64,000 nt of DNA, from contig CP128433.1 in NCBI GenBank assembly GCA_032615215.1, positions 2,253,501 to 2,317,500 of the forward strand. Direction: 5' to 3'. Position 1 is the first letter of the stretch; each line of letters begins with the position of its first letter. Shown here piece after piece: positions 35,775 through 43,358 of this stretch. The position numbers and the translations under genes are program-made. A model generated the notes under the pieces. That model searched no databases, had not been told where the DNA came from, and was given only the letters and a program-made list of their open reading frames with translations. Source of the DNA: Microbulbifer sp. MKSA007. GTDB lineage: Bacteria > Pseudomonadota > Gammaproteobacteria > Pseudomonadales > Cellvibrionaceae.

Positions 35775-37545
35775 CAGGCTGTAGAAAAACTCTTAAAAGG
35801 TAGCTTTTTTGTTAAAATGGAGGTCTTGATGTCGAGATTATCCATATGCCCAATTTCAAACGTTACGATTACAACCAAGATGCAATGGTAATCATCAATT
35901 TCGAAGAGCAACTACAACCTGAAACCTTTGAGTTTACACTTCATCATCTGATTGATGACCATATCGACCTCTCTGTCTTCCATAAAAAATATCAAAATGA
36001 TAGCGGCGGGCGAACCGCTTATGATCCAGCTATCCTCCTGAAAATCATATTGTTTGCTTACTCAAAAGGCATTACCTCAAGCCGTGAAATTCAATGGCAA
36101 TGTGAGAACAATATCCTCTTCAAAGCACTGTCATGCGATACCGTTCCACATTTTACTAGTATTGCGAGTTTCGTAAGCAGTTATCCTGATGCGATTGAGT
36201 CGGTGTTTGAGCAAGTGTTACTGGTCTGCGATCAGCAGGGGCTGCTTGGCAACGAACTTTTCGCAATAGATGGATGCAAGATGCCATCCAATGCCAGCAA
36301 AGAACATTCGGGAACTTTTAAAGAACTAGAACAGAAGCAGGAAAAAATTCTCAAGAAGATCAAATATTGTCTCAAAGAGCACAAGAGGCTTGATGGCAGG
36401 AAGCCTAATGAAAAAGAGCGAAAACAAGCGGTAGCTAAAGCGGCGGATACTCTTCAGAAACACTTTGATAAAATTGATCAGTTCTTAAAGAATCACTCCC
36501 CCAGGATGGGACAAGGTAAAAACCCTAAAGAAGTAAAAAGTAATATCACAGACAATGAGTCAGCCAAGATGACTACCAGCAAGGGAACCATCCAGGGCTA
36601 TAACGGCGTTGCCGCAGTTGATAGGAAGCATCAGATAGTTGTTGAAGCACAGGCCTTTGGTGAGGGGCAAGAACATCATACATTGAAGCCTATTCTCGAT
36701 GGCATCAGTTGCCATTATCAGCATATAGGAATAGATGAAGACATCTTGGCCAAACAGGTCATCATTACTGCTGATACTGGGTTCTCCAACGACGCTAACT
36801 ACAGCTACCTGCGAGAGAGCGGCATCAATGCCTATATACCTGACAATAAATTCCGTTCACGTGATAAAGCTTTTACAAAGCAAAAAACCAAGTATGGCAA
36901 GCGCAATCAAAAAGGTAGGGCTAATGTCCAGAAGACTATCCCAGCTAGTGAATTTACATTCAACAAGAAAAAGAAAACCTGTATCTGTCCTGCAGGAAAA
37001 GCGATGCTCTTGTTAAAAGAAGAGCATGTCAGTGAAGGTAAGAAAAAACTACTGTTCGAAGGGCGCCTCACTGACTGCAGGGAATGCAGCCTTAAAAATC
37101 AGTGTATGCGAAACCCGGAATCTGCCAGCTCTCGAAAAGGACATGGAAGGCAAGTATCCCTAACTTGGACAAACGGACGGACAGCCACTGACTGGATGAA
37201 AAAGCGGGTTGATAGTATCGAAGGCAAGACCATTTATGGACATCGAATGTCTGTTGTCGAGCCAGTGTTCGGGAACATTGGTACCAACAAGCGATTGAAT
37301 CGCTTCTCGCTACGAGGAAAAAGTAAGGTTCAGGGACAATGGCAGATGTTCTGCTTGGTACATAATATAGAAAAGTTGATGAGATATGGCAGTATCCATT
37401 GATTGAGTATAAATTAGGGGCATCAAGGCGCCTAAATTTAATACAATGAAAGAAATTTAGTGGTATCGCTAAATTTAGACCGAAATTTTTGTTTGGAGGA
37501 ACCTGAGGAATGACAGCTTTTTCTAAAACTGTTTTTCTACAGCCT
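35775..37545 (+). mobile_element. IS1182-family insertion sequence in an attC core
   Basis: 1771 bp. Terminal repeats AGGCTGTAGAAAAAC at the left and GTTTTTCTACAGCCT at the right. The 4-bp target copy CGTT is found at 35771-35774 and 37546-37549. The tail 37403-37545 is non-coding. Confidence 0.88.
35846..37402 (+). CDS. IS1182-family transposase
   Basis: 518 aa, intact. N-terminal DUF772-type domain (HHLIDDHIDLSVFHKKY and GGRTAYDPAILLKIILFAY), first Asp in LFAIDGCKMPSNASKEHSG, a coiled-coil insert, second Asp in VIITADTGFSNDAN, a Cys-rich segment (CICPAGK, CRECSLKNQC) and Glu in MSVVEPVFGNIGTNK. It moves this element and probably also the neighbouring 165-bp MITE with the same ends. Confidence 0.93.
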   Translation: MPNFKRYDYNQDAMVIINFEEQLQPETFEFTLHHLIDDHIDLSVFHKKYQNDSGGRTAYDPAILLKIILFAYSKGITSSREIQWQCENNILFKALSCDTVPHFTSIASFVSSYPDAIESVFEQVLLVCDQQGLLGNELFAIDGCKMPSNASKEHSGTFKELEQKQEKILKKIKYCLKEHKRLDGRKPNEKERKQAVAKAADTLQKHFDKIDQFLKNHSPRMGQGKNPKEVKSNITDNESAKMTTSKGTIQGYNGVAAVDRKHQIVVEAQAFGEGQEHHTLKPILDGISCHYQHIGIDEDILAKQVIITADTGFSNDANYSYLRESGINAYIPDNKFRSRDKAFTKQKTKYGKRNQKGRANVQKTIPASEFTFNKKKKTCICPAGKAMLLLKEEHVSEGKKKLLFEGRLTDCRECSLKNQCMRNPESASSRKGHGRQVSLTWTNGRTATDWMKKRVDSIEGKTIYGHRMSVVEPVFGNIGTNKRLNRFSLRGKSKVQGQWQMFCLVHNIEKLMRYGSIH

Positions 37546-37549
37546 CGTT

Positions 37550-37714
37550 CAGGCTGTAGAAAAACTAATTTATGTCTTTGCTTTCTTAGATGCGATCAAA
37601 TATTAACCATAAATGGTGATTCTACGTGAATTCTGATCTAGCTTTCACTGATGAGTAGGCTATTTTTCACGTAGAAGCACAATACGAAAAGAGGGCTGAG
37701 TTTTTCTACACCCT
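37550..37714 (+). mobile_element. 165-bp MITE with IS1182-type ends
   Basis: Begins CAGGCTGTAGAAAAACT and ends AGTTTTTCTACACCCT, matching the ends of the adjacent IS1182 element. It has no gene, carries internal ACGTGAA/TTCACGT partners, and is flanked by CGTT at 37546-37549 and 37715-37718. It is a non-autonomous derivative that inserted at the same four bases as the IS. Confidence 0.8.
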
Positions 37715-37729
37715 CGTTATGAGTCATAA

Positions 37730-38058
37730 ATGAAGCAACTAAAACTACTATCTATTAGCGGCTCGGCATGTGCATTATTTTGCGCAGTCGCGTCACTAGT
37801 TTCTACTTCGGTGATTGGAATCGCTTATTGGTCGTTAGTGCTCTCGGGTTGTTCATTGGTTTTCTGGCAGCTCCTGAAATTGACCCCAAAGCTTTTAAAA
37901 AGGCGTGGCTGGTTCAGTTGGTTTGTGGCGCCATTGCTGGTGTGCTAGCTGGCTTAGTTTTTAGCTTAGCGGCCAATGATCTCATTTATACTGCAATTAT
38001 CGGTGGCTTCATCGGATGGTCAGCTAATCTGTGGGTGAAACATGTTACATTGCCATAA
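37730..38058 (+). CDS. cassette 22: polytopic membrane protein, one-base break
   Basis: The first frame (from 37730) begins MKQLKLLSISGSACALF and turns implausible after IAYWS. The second frame continues VVSALGLFIGFLAAPEIDP, then three more hydrophobic segments to 38058. The combined length is one base short of 110 codons, so a single missing base near 37830 is the simplest reading. About 109 aa with four membrane helices. No family recognised. Confidence 0.55.
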
Positions 38059-38064
38059 AATAAC

Positions 38065-38154
38065 TCATAACAAACTGCTCAATGATCAGCCAAGGAAACC
38101 TTGGCTTGGACAGCCACTGCTGCGCAGCGCCTGCCCATTAGCAGGGCGTTAATT
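38065..38154 (+). other. attC of cassette 22
   Basis: About 90 bp from TCATAAC to GTTAATT, with arms CCAAGGAAACCTTGG and CTGCGCAGCG. Confidence 0.7.
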
Positions 38155-38168
38155 GCCGGAGGTGACTC

Positions 38169-38681
38169 ATGGAGCGGTTTACTAACTCAATAAGAAAAAA
38201 TTTAGAAACAGAGAATTGGTATGGGGCTTTGTTTATGGCTCTAACTATGCCTGATATCTGTGGAAAAATAACATATCCAGAAATAGAACACTCTGGCCCT
38301 AGATATAAAGAGTGGTTTAATGCCAACCTATCCCAGATAAATAAATCTAATATTATGGGGAAAGAAGTTGTGTTCTTAACAGCTTCTGATTGCTGGGCAT
38401 TAAGATGCTCTCTACTTCATGCTGGCACAGACGACATAACCGAACAGAGAGCTCAAGAAGTACTAGAAAAGTTTGAATTCACTACTTTGGGAATGCACCG
38501 AATTCACATTAATAATATTCTCACTCTAAACATAAAGGCATTTTGCAATGAAGTTATCCAGGCTGTTGAAGCTTGGTATGAACCCATTGCGGAAACACTT
38601 GAAGTAAAAGAAAAAATTGCAAGAATTATTAGCATAAAAACTGAGCCATTCTCACCAATACCAGGAATACAGTTTGAGTAA
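38169..38681 (+). CDS. cassette 23: hypothetical protein
   Basis: 170 aa, soluble and helical. The pattern MALTMPDICGKITYPEIEHSG and ASDCWALRCSLLHAGTDDI recalls small conserved cytoplasmic proteins of unknown function found in many cassettes and islands. No enzyme motif is certain. A GGAGGTGACTC ribosome-binding site precedes the ATG closely. Confidence 0.65.
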   Translation: MERFTNSIRKNLETENWYGALFMALTMPDICGKITYPEIEHSGPRYKEWFNANLSQINKSNIMGKEVVFLTASDCWALRCSLLHAGTDDITEQRAQEVLEKFEFTTLGMHRIHINNILTLNIKAFCNEVIQAVEAWYEPIAETLEVKEKIARIISIKTEPFSPIPGIQFE

Positions 38682-38684
38682 AAC

Positions 38685-38759
38685 AATTAACAAGTTTGGC
38701 AATGCGACCACTAAAAGCGTGGCTTCGCCACAACGCGGCACATTCCAAAAGCGTTAAGT
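38685..38759 (+). other. attC of cassette 23
   Basis: About 75 bp from AATTAAC to GTTAAGT, with arms GCGTGGCTTCGCCAC. Confidence 0.7.
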
Positions 38760-38761
38760 GT

Positions 38762-39124
38762 ATGAGTATGAGGATAGCTTCAATAGTGGCGTTCTTGTTG
38801 ATGTCTCAGGGGGTTAGTGCTGAGGTATCAGATAAAATTCCATCTTTTGTTGGAATGTGGGTGCAAGCTGTAGTTTTTGGTATGGTCTTTTTGTTTGCCT
38901 CATTCAAAAAGCCGTGGTGTGTATTATTGGGTTTGCTGTTTTCATTGTTCTTGGCATCCGGGTTCTATGACATGGCAAATGACAAGTTTATGTATTTGGC
39001 TGTTATTAAAGAGCAGGGAGAGCTTTATTTTCTCAATGGCTATGCTTCCTCTTTTACGGTCGGGGTTCTAGCACTCTTGGGCTTAATAATTAATCGGAGC
39101 GTTAATGCAAGGAAAAACACTTAA
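38762..39124 (+). CDS. cassette 24: membrane protein with signal sequence
   Basis: 120 aa from the ATG at 38762, directly behind the attC core. Signal peptide (IASIVAFLLMSQGVSA) and three further hydrophobic segments (about 30-45, 52-72 and 95-112). No family recognised. Confidence 0.6.
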   Translation: MSMRIASIVAFLLMSQGVSAEVSDKIPSFVGMWVQAVVFGMVFLFASFKKPWCVLLGLLFSLFLASGFYDMANDKFMYLAVIKEQGELYFLNGYASSFTVGVLALLGLIINRSVNARKNT

Positions 39125-39199
39125 CAAAGGTAGGCAAGGTCGCGCTTCGCGCTTGACCTCGTCGCTATCGCTTCTAGGCACTTGCTACCGGCGTTAATT
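39119..39199 (+). other. attC of cassette 24
   Basis: About 81 bp from ACTTAAC to GTTAATT. Confidence 0.7.
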
Positions 39200-39213
39200 T
39201 TCTAAGAGTAGCC

Positions 39214-39624
39214 ATGCCTTACAAGAGTATTATTAGGTCTGTTGTAGTGATTTTTTTAGTCGTTGCTGCTTACTATGTTGGCGAGCATCGGGGGTTCAAT
39301 CGGGGTGTAGAAATTTCTGCAGTTTTTTCTTCATCGGGAAGGTCAGTAGATGAAGCAAATATGATTGCTCTTCTTCTCGGATATGCGAGGCGGGGGGAAG
39401 AAGAAAAAATGTATGAATGGGGCGAAAAGTTCATTGTTCAGAACATGGATACATACAACAGTGTTCAGAGTGTGCTCGCTACAGAGTCTGCGGCAATAAA
39501 AGATACAAAGCTCTATGATGTGCTTGATGTAATGGTCAACTCATACCCACACAGTACAACGGAAGATTATATAGAAACATACATTAAGGCGGGCAAGAAC
39601 TCCTCGGCCAGCCCCGAAAATTAA
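39214..39624 (+). CDS. cassette 25: membrane-anchored hypothetical protein
   Basis: 136 aa. One N-terminal helix (IIRSVVVIFLVVAAYYVG), then an acidic helical domain that would face the periplasm. No family recognised. The last residues are encoded by the attC. Confidence 0.6.
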   Translation: MPYKSIIRSVVVIFLVVAAYYVGEHRGFNRGVEISAVFSSSGRSVDEANMIALLLGYARRGEEEKMYEWGEKFIVQNMDTYNSVQSVLATESAAIKDTKLYDVLDVMVNSYPHSTTEDYIETYIKAGKNSSASPEN

Positions 39625-39711
39625 CCAGGCCAGTCAAGCTCGCCCACCCCTTCGGGGTTAGGCTGGACAGCCTATGCTCCGCTTCGGCTGCCCTTGCTGG
39701 AAATGTTAAGT
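39619..39711 (+). other. attC of cassette 25
   Basis: About 93 bp from AATTAAC to GTTAAGT, dominant type. Confidence 0.75.
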
Positions 39712-39721
39712 GCATGAGAGA

Positions 39722-40033
39722 ATGAAGACATCAGTAGCAATTGTTTTACTTACATTAATTTTGAATGGTTGCGCTACACCGCAAACCTATACCGGAACGG
39801 TAACTGATTGCCAAGATAATCCGATTGCTAGAGCAGAAGTAGAAGCATGGGAAAACGAATGGATTCCTTTTCAATTGCCTGGCAAACTTGGAGAAACCAA
39901 AACGGATGAAAATGGAACTTTCACATTAAACACAGAAAAAGGGGCGAGCTTCTTCGTTTATTCTGGTAGCAAACTAGTATTTACAAGCCACCCTGGGAAA
40001 TCGGAGACCAAGTGTGCCAAAAATAGCACTTAA
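39722..40033 (+). CDS. cassette 26: lipoprotein with carboxypeptidase-regulatory-like fold
   Basis: 103 aa from the ATG at 39722. Lipobox LNGC. TYTGTVTDCQDNPIARAEVEAW and GETKTDENGTFTLNTEKG match the beta-sandwich repeat seen in carboxypeptidase-regulatory-like domains. Probably held in the periplasm or outer membrane; the partner is unknown. Confidence 0.7.
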   Translation: MKTSVAIVLLTLILNGCATPQTYTGTVTDCQDNPIARAEVEAWENEWIPFQLPGKLGETKTDENGTFTLNTEKGASFFVYSGSKLVFTSHPGKSETKCAKNST

Positions 40034-40106
40034 CAAATCGTGGCAGCAAGGGCGCCCCGGGACGGCTTACACTTCGTTCCAGTCGCCCCTGCACTCTGCG
40101 TTATAT
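40028..40106 (+). other. attC of cassette 26
   Basis: About 79 bp from ACTTAAC to GTTATAT. Confidence 0.7.
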
Positions 40107-40116
40107 GTGAGCAAAC

Positions 40117-40548
40117 ATGAATAATAGGTTAGGAACGATTATTGTAGTGGCTTTGGCATTGTTGCTTTCAGCTTGCCGTGCAGGGTACAAAGATATCAGT
40201 AGCGAGCCAGAGTATTCTCAATATATTGGCAAGCAATATAAACTAATATCCGATATGGACTATTCCGGGGTTAACTTGTCACGAGGCTATAGCGATGAAA
40301 TTCATGTTTATATTATTTCATCACGAGATCCTGGCTGGAGTGGTCCAGAGGTAGTAACAAGAGAAACACTGCCTACTGGCTCTGTTGTCATAATATCAAA
40401 AGTAGAGGAATGCACAAACTGTTTAACTTTTGGCGCTCCACTCAGGCGTGCACAAGTTGAAATTAAAGGAGTCCCATCTATTAATCTACCAATACAGTTA
40501 GACTTTGATCAAATACTATCTGGAAAGCACCTTGAACGAGTTCAATGA
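40117..40548 (+). CDS. cassette 27: hypothetical lipoprotein
   Basis: 143 aa. Signal peptide with lipobox LLSAC. The mature part is beta-rich with a CTNC pair (VEECTNCLTFG). No family recognised. With cassette 26 it makes two lipoprotein cassettes in a row. Confidence 0.65.
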   Translation: MNNRLGTIIVVALALLLSACRAGYKDISSEPEYSQYIGKQYKLISDMDYSGVNLSRGYSDEIHVYIISSRDPGWSGPEVVTRETLPTGSVVIISKVEECTNCLTFGAPLRRAQVEIKGVPSINLPIQLDFDQILSGKHLERVQ

Positions 40549-40550
40549 AA

Positions 40551-40640
40551 ACATAACCAGTCAAGGTAGCAAGGGTTACTTCGCGCACCGGGATGCACAA
40601 TCCGCTACGTAGTTTGACGCCCCTGCTTGAAACGTTATTG
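40551..40640 (+). other. attC of cassette 27
   Basis: About 90 bp from ACATAAC to GTTATTG. Confidence 0.7.
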
Positions 40641-41008
40641 TGGCGGTCAGTTTTATTGATTTTTCGTGGTAACTAATAGCTTAGTACGGCTAAATAGCAG
40701 CCAATATCGAGCAATTTTTACTGGTTGCTATTTAAACAGTTTCGCTCCTAGAGTGTTCGCTCAGGTGCTGTAAAAAGGGGCAGTCCGCTGCAATTTCGCG
40801 GATTGCCAGTAAGATAGGAATTGGTTGGGAAAAGTGCGGTATTCTTCCCTCGTAAATATTGGGCAGCGGCCAGCCAAACTATGGCTGGCAAAGTGCTAGT
40901 AGTCGGTCCCGAGCGCGCCAGCCATAACCAGGCTAGGCAAGCTCGCCCAATCCCTTCGGGGTTGGGCTGGACAGCCTACGCGCTGCTTCGGCTGCCCTTG
41001 CTAGCGGC
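40634..41008 (+). repeat. cassette 28: gene-less repeat cassette, copy D
   Basis: 375 bp. The first 16 bases (GTTATTGTGGCGGTCA) and the last 190 match copies A-C, while the middle is different in sequence. The shared module (40824-40921) keeps both hairpins, with changes on both sides of the second stem region (GCCAGCCAAACTATGGCTGGC). Confidence 0.75.
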
Positions 41009-41015
41009 GTTAACT
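40922..41015 (+). other. attC of cassette 28
   Basis: About 94 bp from CCATAAC to GTTAACT, dominant type. Confidence 0.75.
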
Positions 41016-41082
41016 ACAAGACTTACCCACGTTTAGTAGACACCCTGTATAGTTAGGTTTAGGCCTAACACGGAGGTGTATC

Positions 41083-41391
41083 ATGGGTAAGAAAAGAACT
41101 CAGGCGTATACGGAGGAGTTCCGTAGAGAAGCAGTTAAGAGAGCGGAAAAGCCTGGAGCAACAACGGCTTCTGTAGCACGAGAGCTAGGTGTCAGTGCAC
41201 AGCAGATCTACAACTGGCGTCGCCAATTTAATCGACTGTCTGATAAGCAGTTCAATAGTTTAGAGGGTGTCGACTACTCCAAACAGGAAAGCGCTGAAGT
41301 TCGCAAGCTCAAGAAGGAACTGCATGAAGCTCGTCAGGAGGTTGAGTTCCTAAAAAAGGCAGCTGCGTACTTTGCGAACCACCAAGAGTAA
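41083..41391 (+). CDS. IS3-family transposase OrfA
   Basis: 102 aa. Helix-turn-helix (ASVARELGVSAQQIYNWRRQF) and a coiled coil (EVRKLKKELHEARQEVEFLKK) followed by AAAYFANHQE, typical of OrfA of the IS3 family. A GGAGGTGTATC ribosome-binding site precedes it. The coding sequence differs from the IS3 copy at 29733. Confidence 0.92.
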   Translation: MGKKRTQAYTEEFRREAVKRAEKPGATTASVARELGVSAQQIYNWRRQFNRLSDKQFNSLEGVDYSKQESAEVRKLKKELHEARQEVEFLKKAAAYFANHQE

Positions 41392-41399
41392 AGTACGCA

Positions 41400-42245
41400 T
41401 TGATACAAGAGCATGTAGGGTCATTCCCGATTAGCTTGATGTGTCGGTGTTTAGAAGTCTCAAGATCGGGTTATTATCGATGGCGGGGGCGACTGCCATC
41501 TGCTCGCACGATTAGAAGGATACGAACAATCGAGAAAATCCGAGAGACGTTTTTTGAGTTTAAAGGTCGTTATGGCGCGCCTAGAATTGCTTGCGAGCTT
41601 CAAGAGTTAGGTGAGCCATGCTCGCGGAACTACGTCGCTAAGCTTATGCAGCAGGAGCATATTAACGCGAGAAACGGCAAAGGCTTTCGATATAGTCAGC
41701 CCGTAGAGGGGAGCATTAACGTCTCCGCCAACTTACTTAAGCGTTGCTTTGATGTGGATCGACCAAATTGCCGCTGGACCAGTGACATTACGTATATCTG
41801 GGTTCTGGAGAGGTGGCTATACCTCGCGGTAGTTATGGATCTGTACTCTCGACGTATTGTAGGTTGGGCATTTGACTCGCAGATGACCGATGAATTGACA
41901 CGTCGAGCATTGAAAATGGCCCTAGAGCGACGACCAATAAAGCCTGGACTGCTAGTTCACTCTGACAGGGGTGTGCAATATCGATCGCAGAAATACCAGG
42001 ATCTCTTGTCCGAAAGCAAGTGCAAGCCGAGCATGAGTCGCCAGGCTAACTGTTGGGATAATGCGGCAATGGAATCATTCTTTAGCAGGCTAAAAGTCGA
42101 GCTGGTCTATGCCAGAACATTCGAAAGCGAAGAGCAAGCAAAATCTGAGGTGTTTGAATACATTGAGATTTTCTACAATAGGGTTCGTAGGCACTCTGCA
42201 TTGGGCTATGTAAGTCCAGCAGAGTATGAGCGAAAATACGTATAG
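41400..42245 (+). CDS. IS3-family transposase OrfB
   Basis: 281 aa frame. Full integrase core: Asp in RWTSDITYIWVLE, HSDRGVQYRSQKYQ with the second Asp, and Glu in NAAMESFFSRLKVE. The start codon is uncertain (TTG at 41400); translation probably occurs as an OrfAB fusion near TTCCTAAAAAAGGC (41347-41360), which carries an A6G slippery run. It appears functional. Confidence 0.92.
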   Translation: MIQEHVGSFPISLMCRCLEVSRSGYYRWRGRLPSARTIRRIRTIEKIRETFFEFKGRYGAPRIACELQELGEPCSRNYVAKLMQQEHINARNGKGFRYSQPVEGSINVSANLLKRCFDVDRPNCRWTSDITYIWVLERWLYLAVVMDLYSRRIVGWAFDSQMTDELTRRALKMALERRPIKPGLLVHSDRGVQYRSQKYQDLLSESKCKPSMSRQANCWDNAAMESFFSRLKVELVYARTFESEEQAKSEVFEYIEIFYNRVRRHSALGYVSPAEYERKYV

Positions 42246-42313
42246 TTAGAGTGTCTACTTTTTGTGGGCAAGACCACTACCCAAGCACCCCACCATCTTT
42301 AGATCAATGAATT

Positions 42314-42844
42314 ATGATAGATCGTGAAAAATTGAAAGAAGAAATACGAAATGCATTTGGAGATGTAGAGTTTCCTCGGCATTGTGGTATTAGGGCGGCA
42401 GAACTAATAGATGGGTGGATTGATGATAAAGAATTATTAGCCAATGAAACAAAAGCGAGAGATTTCTGTGGGCATTGGTGGGATGTGCCCGAAGAGCATA
42501 TAAGTGGACAAAGTTTAGGGTTTAACTACCTAGATGCTGAAGGGGTAGAGTTTTATCTTCCGGCATTTATGGTTCTGGCCATTAATAAGCCGATATATAA
42601 AAACTTGTATACATTAGCATATGAGCTTGTTCCAACTGAGGAAATAGAGCTGGATGGTAAAGGATTGTATAAATACTATTGTCTGAAGTATTCTAAAATT
42701 ATTGGATTAAAAAGAGATATTACAATTAAATTCATGCAGTACTTAGTAGTGGCTCTGCGTGAATGCACTCCCGATGTTCCTGGCTGGGATGGAAGAGAGG
42801 TGGAAAAGGCTTTATCGCACGAGTTTTGGAGAGCCAGTAGTTAA
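42314..42844 (+). CDS. cassette 29: DUF6714-like protein
   Basis: 176 aa. The order CGIRAAELIDGWIDDKEL, ETKARDFCGHWWDVPEEHI, FYLPAFMVLAI and ALRECTPD is that of a small conserved family of unknown function (I believe DUF6714). Soluble, no signal. The IS3 insertion lies 42 bases upstream of the start, so the gene may be expressed from the IS or be cut off from upstream transcription. Confidence 0.65.
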   Translation: MIDREKLKEEIRNAFGDVEFPRHCGIRAAELIDGWIDDKELLANETKARDFCGHWWDVPEEHISGQSLGFNYLDAEGVEFYLPAFMVLAINKPIYKNLYTLAYELVPTEEIELDGKGLYKYYCLKYSKIIGLKRDITIKFMQYLVVALRECTPDVPGWDGREVEKALSHEFWRASS

Positions 42845-42937
42845 CAAGGTGTTCAAGTTCGCTCCGGTTGCAAAAGGCGCAACCTCCACGGGACAAGCTA
42901 CACTACGTTTCGCTTGCTCCTTAACACAGCATTAACT
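42839..42937 (+). other. attC of cassette 29
   Basis: About 99 bp from AGTTAAC to ATTAACT. The last core begins with A rather than G, so it may recombine poorly. Confidence 0.6.
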
Positions 42938-42943
42938 GTACTT

Positions 42944-43330
42944 ATGGATCAGGATATAAAGTCACAATTGAGAATAATCTTTAGAAAATCGGAAGAGGTT
43001 TTTGGTGCAGAAAATTCGCTAGGCACCCCAGACTTACTCCCTTTTTGTAACTCTATTTTAGAGCTTTACAAAGCTGCTAGTGATATGCACATGGAGTTTG
43101 AGGAAGCATTTATTGAAGACTTTGATATCCACAAAGAGTGTACTTGGGAGTTAGCCCAGGTTTGCATGTATCATTTACGGCTGCCAAAGTATAAGACACA
43201 TTTAGAAAAGCGCTTGAAAGAGGCCCGTAGTGCCCCTGACTGGAGGGCGATTCCTGTTATCGAACACATCTTGAATGCGTATGAAGATCCTTGGAAGGAT
43301 AAAGAGATGTTTTATGATACAAACAGTTAA
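42944..43330 (+). CDS. cassette 30: hypothetical protein
   Basis: 128 aa from the ATG at 42944. Helical and soluble, no signal peptide. No family recognised. It is the last cassette gene; its attC is cut off after about 30 bases by a transposase remnant. Confidence 0.55.
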   Translation: MDQDIKSQLRIIFRKSEEVFGAENSLGTPDLLPFCNSILELYKAASDMHMEFEEAFIEDFDIHKECTWELAQVCMYHLRLPKYKTHLEKRLKEARSAPDWRAIPVIEHILNAYEDPWKDKEMFYDTNS

Positions 43331-43358
43331 CAAGGCTATCAAAAAACGGTCACTTTGT
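43325..43358 (+). other. truncated attC of cassette 30
   Basis: AGTTAACAAGGC remains; the other arm is missing. Confidence 0.55.

Larger units (their letters stand above)
35689..37722 (+). other. attC of cassette 21, split at its last core by IS1182 and a MITE
   Basis: Starts GCTATAAC at 35689. The last core GTTATGA is completed at 37716-37722. The insertion point lies directly after CGTT, inside the core that recombines, so this site should be dead. Confidence 0.75.
41023..42271 (+). mobile_element. second IS3-family insertion sequence, at a cassette start
   Basis: 1249 bp flanked by GAC (41020-41022 and 42272-42274). Ends are TTACCCACGTTTAGTAGACA on the left and TTGCCCACAAAAAGTAGACA on the right (reverse complement). 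It lies 5 bases past the attC of cassette 28, between that site and the gene of cassette 29. Confidence 0.9.
21109..43340. mobile_element. chromosomal integron with about 30 cassettes
   Basis: The integrase lies on the - strand, and a run of small + strand genes follows, each ended by an attC-like site whose last core fits GTTRRRY loosely (GTTAAGT, GTTATTG, GTTAGGC and similar) and whose first core ends in AAC followed by AAG or CAG. Spacing of these sites (340-600 bp in undisturbed cassettes) and the stem-forming arms between cores are typical of cassette arrays. The array stops at a Tn5/IS4-like transposase remnant near 43340, so the original far end may be lost. Confidence 0.93.
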
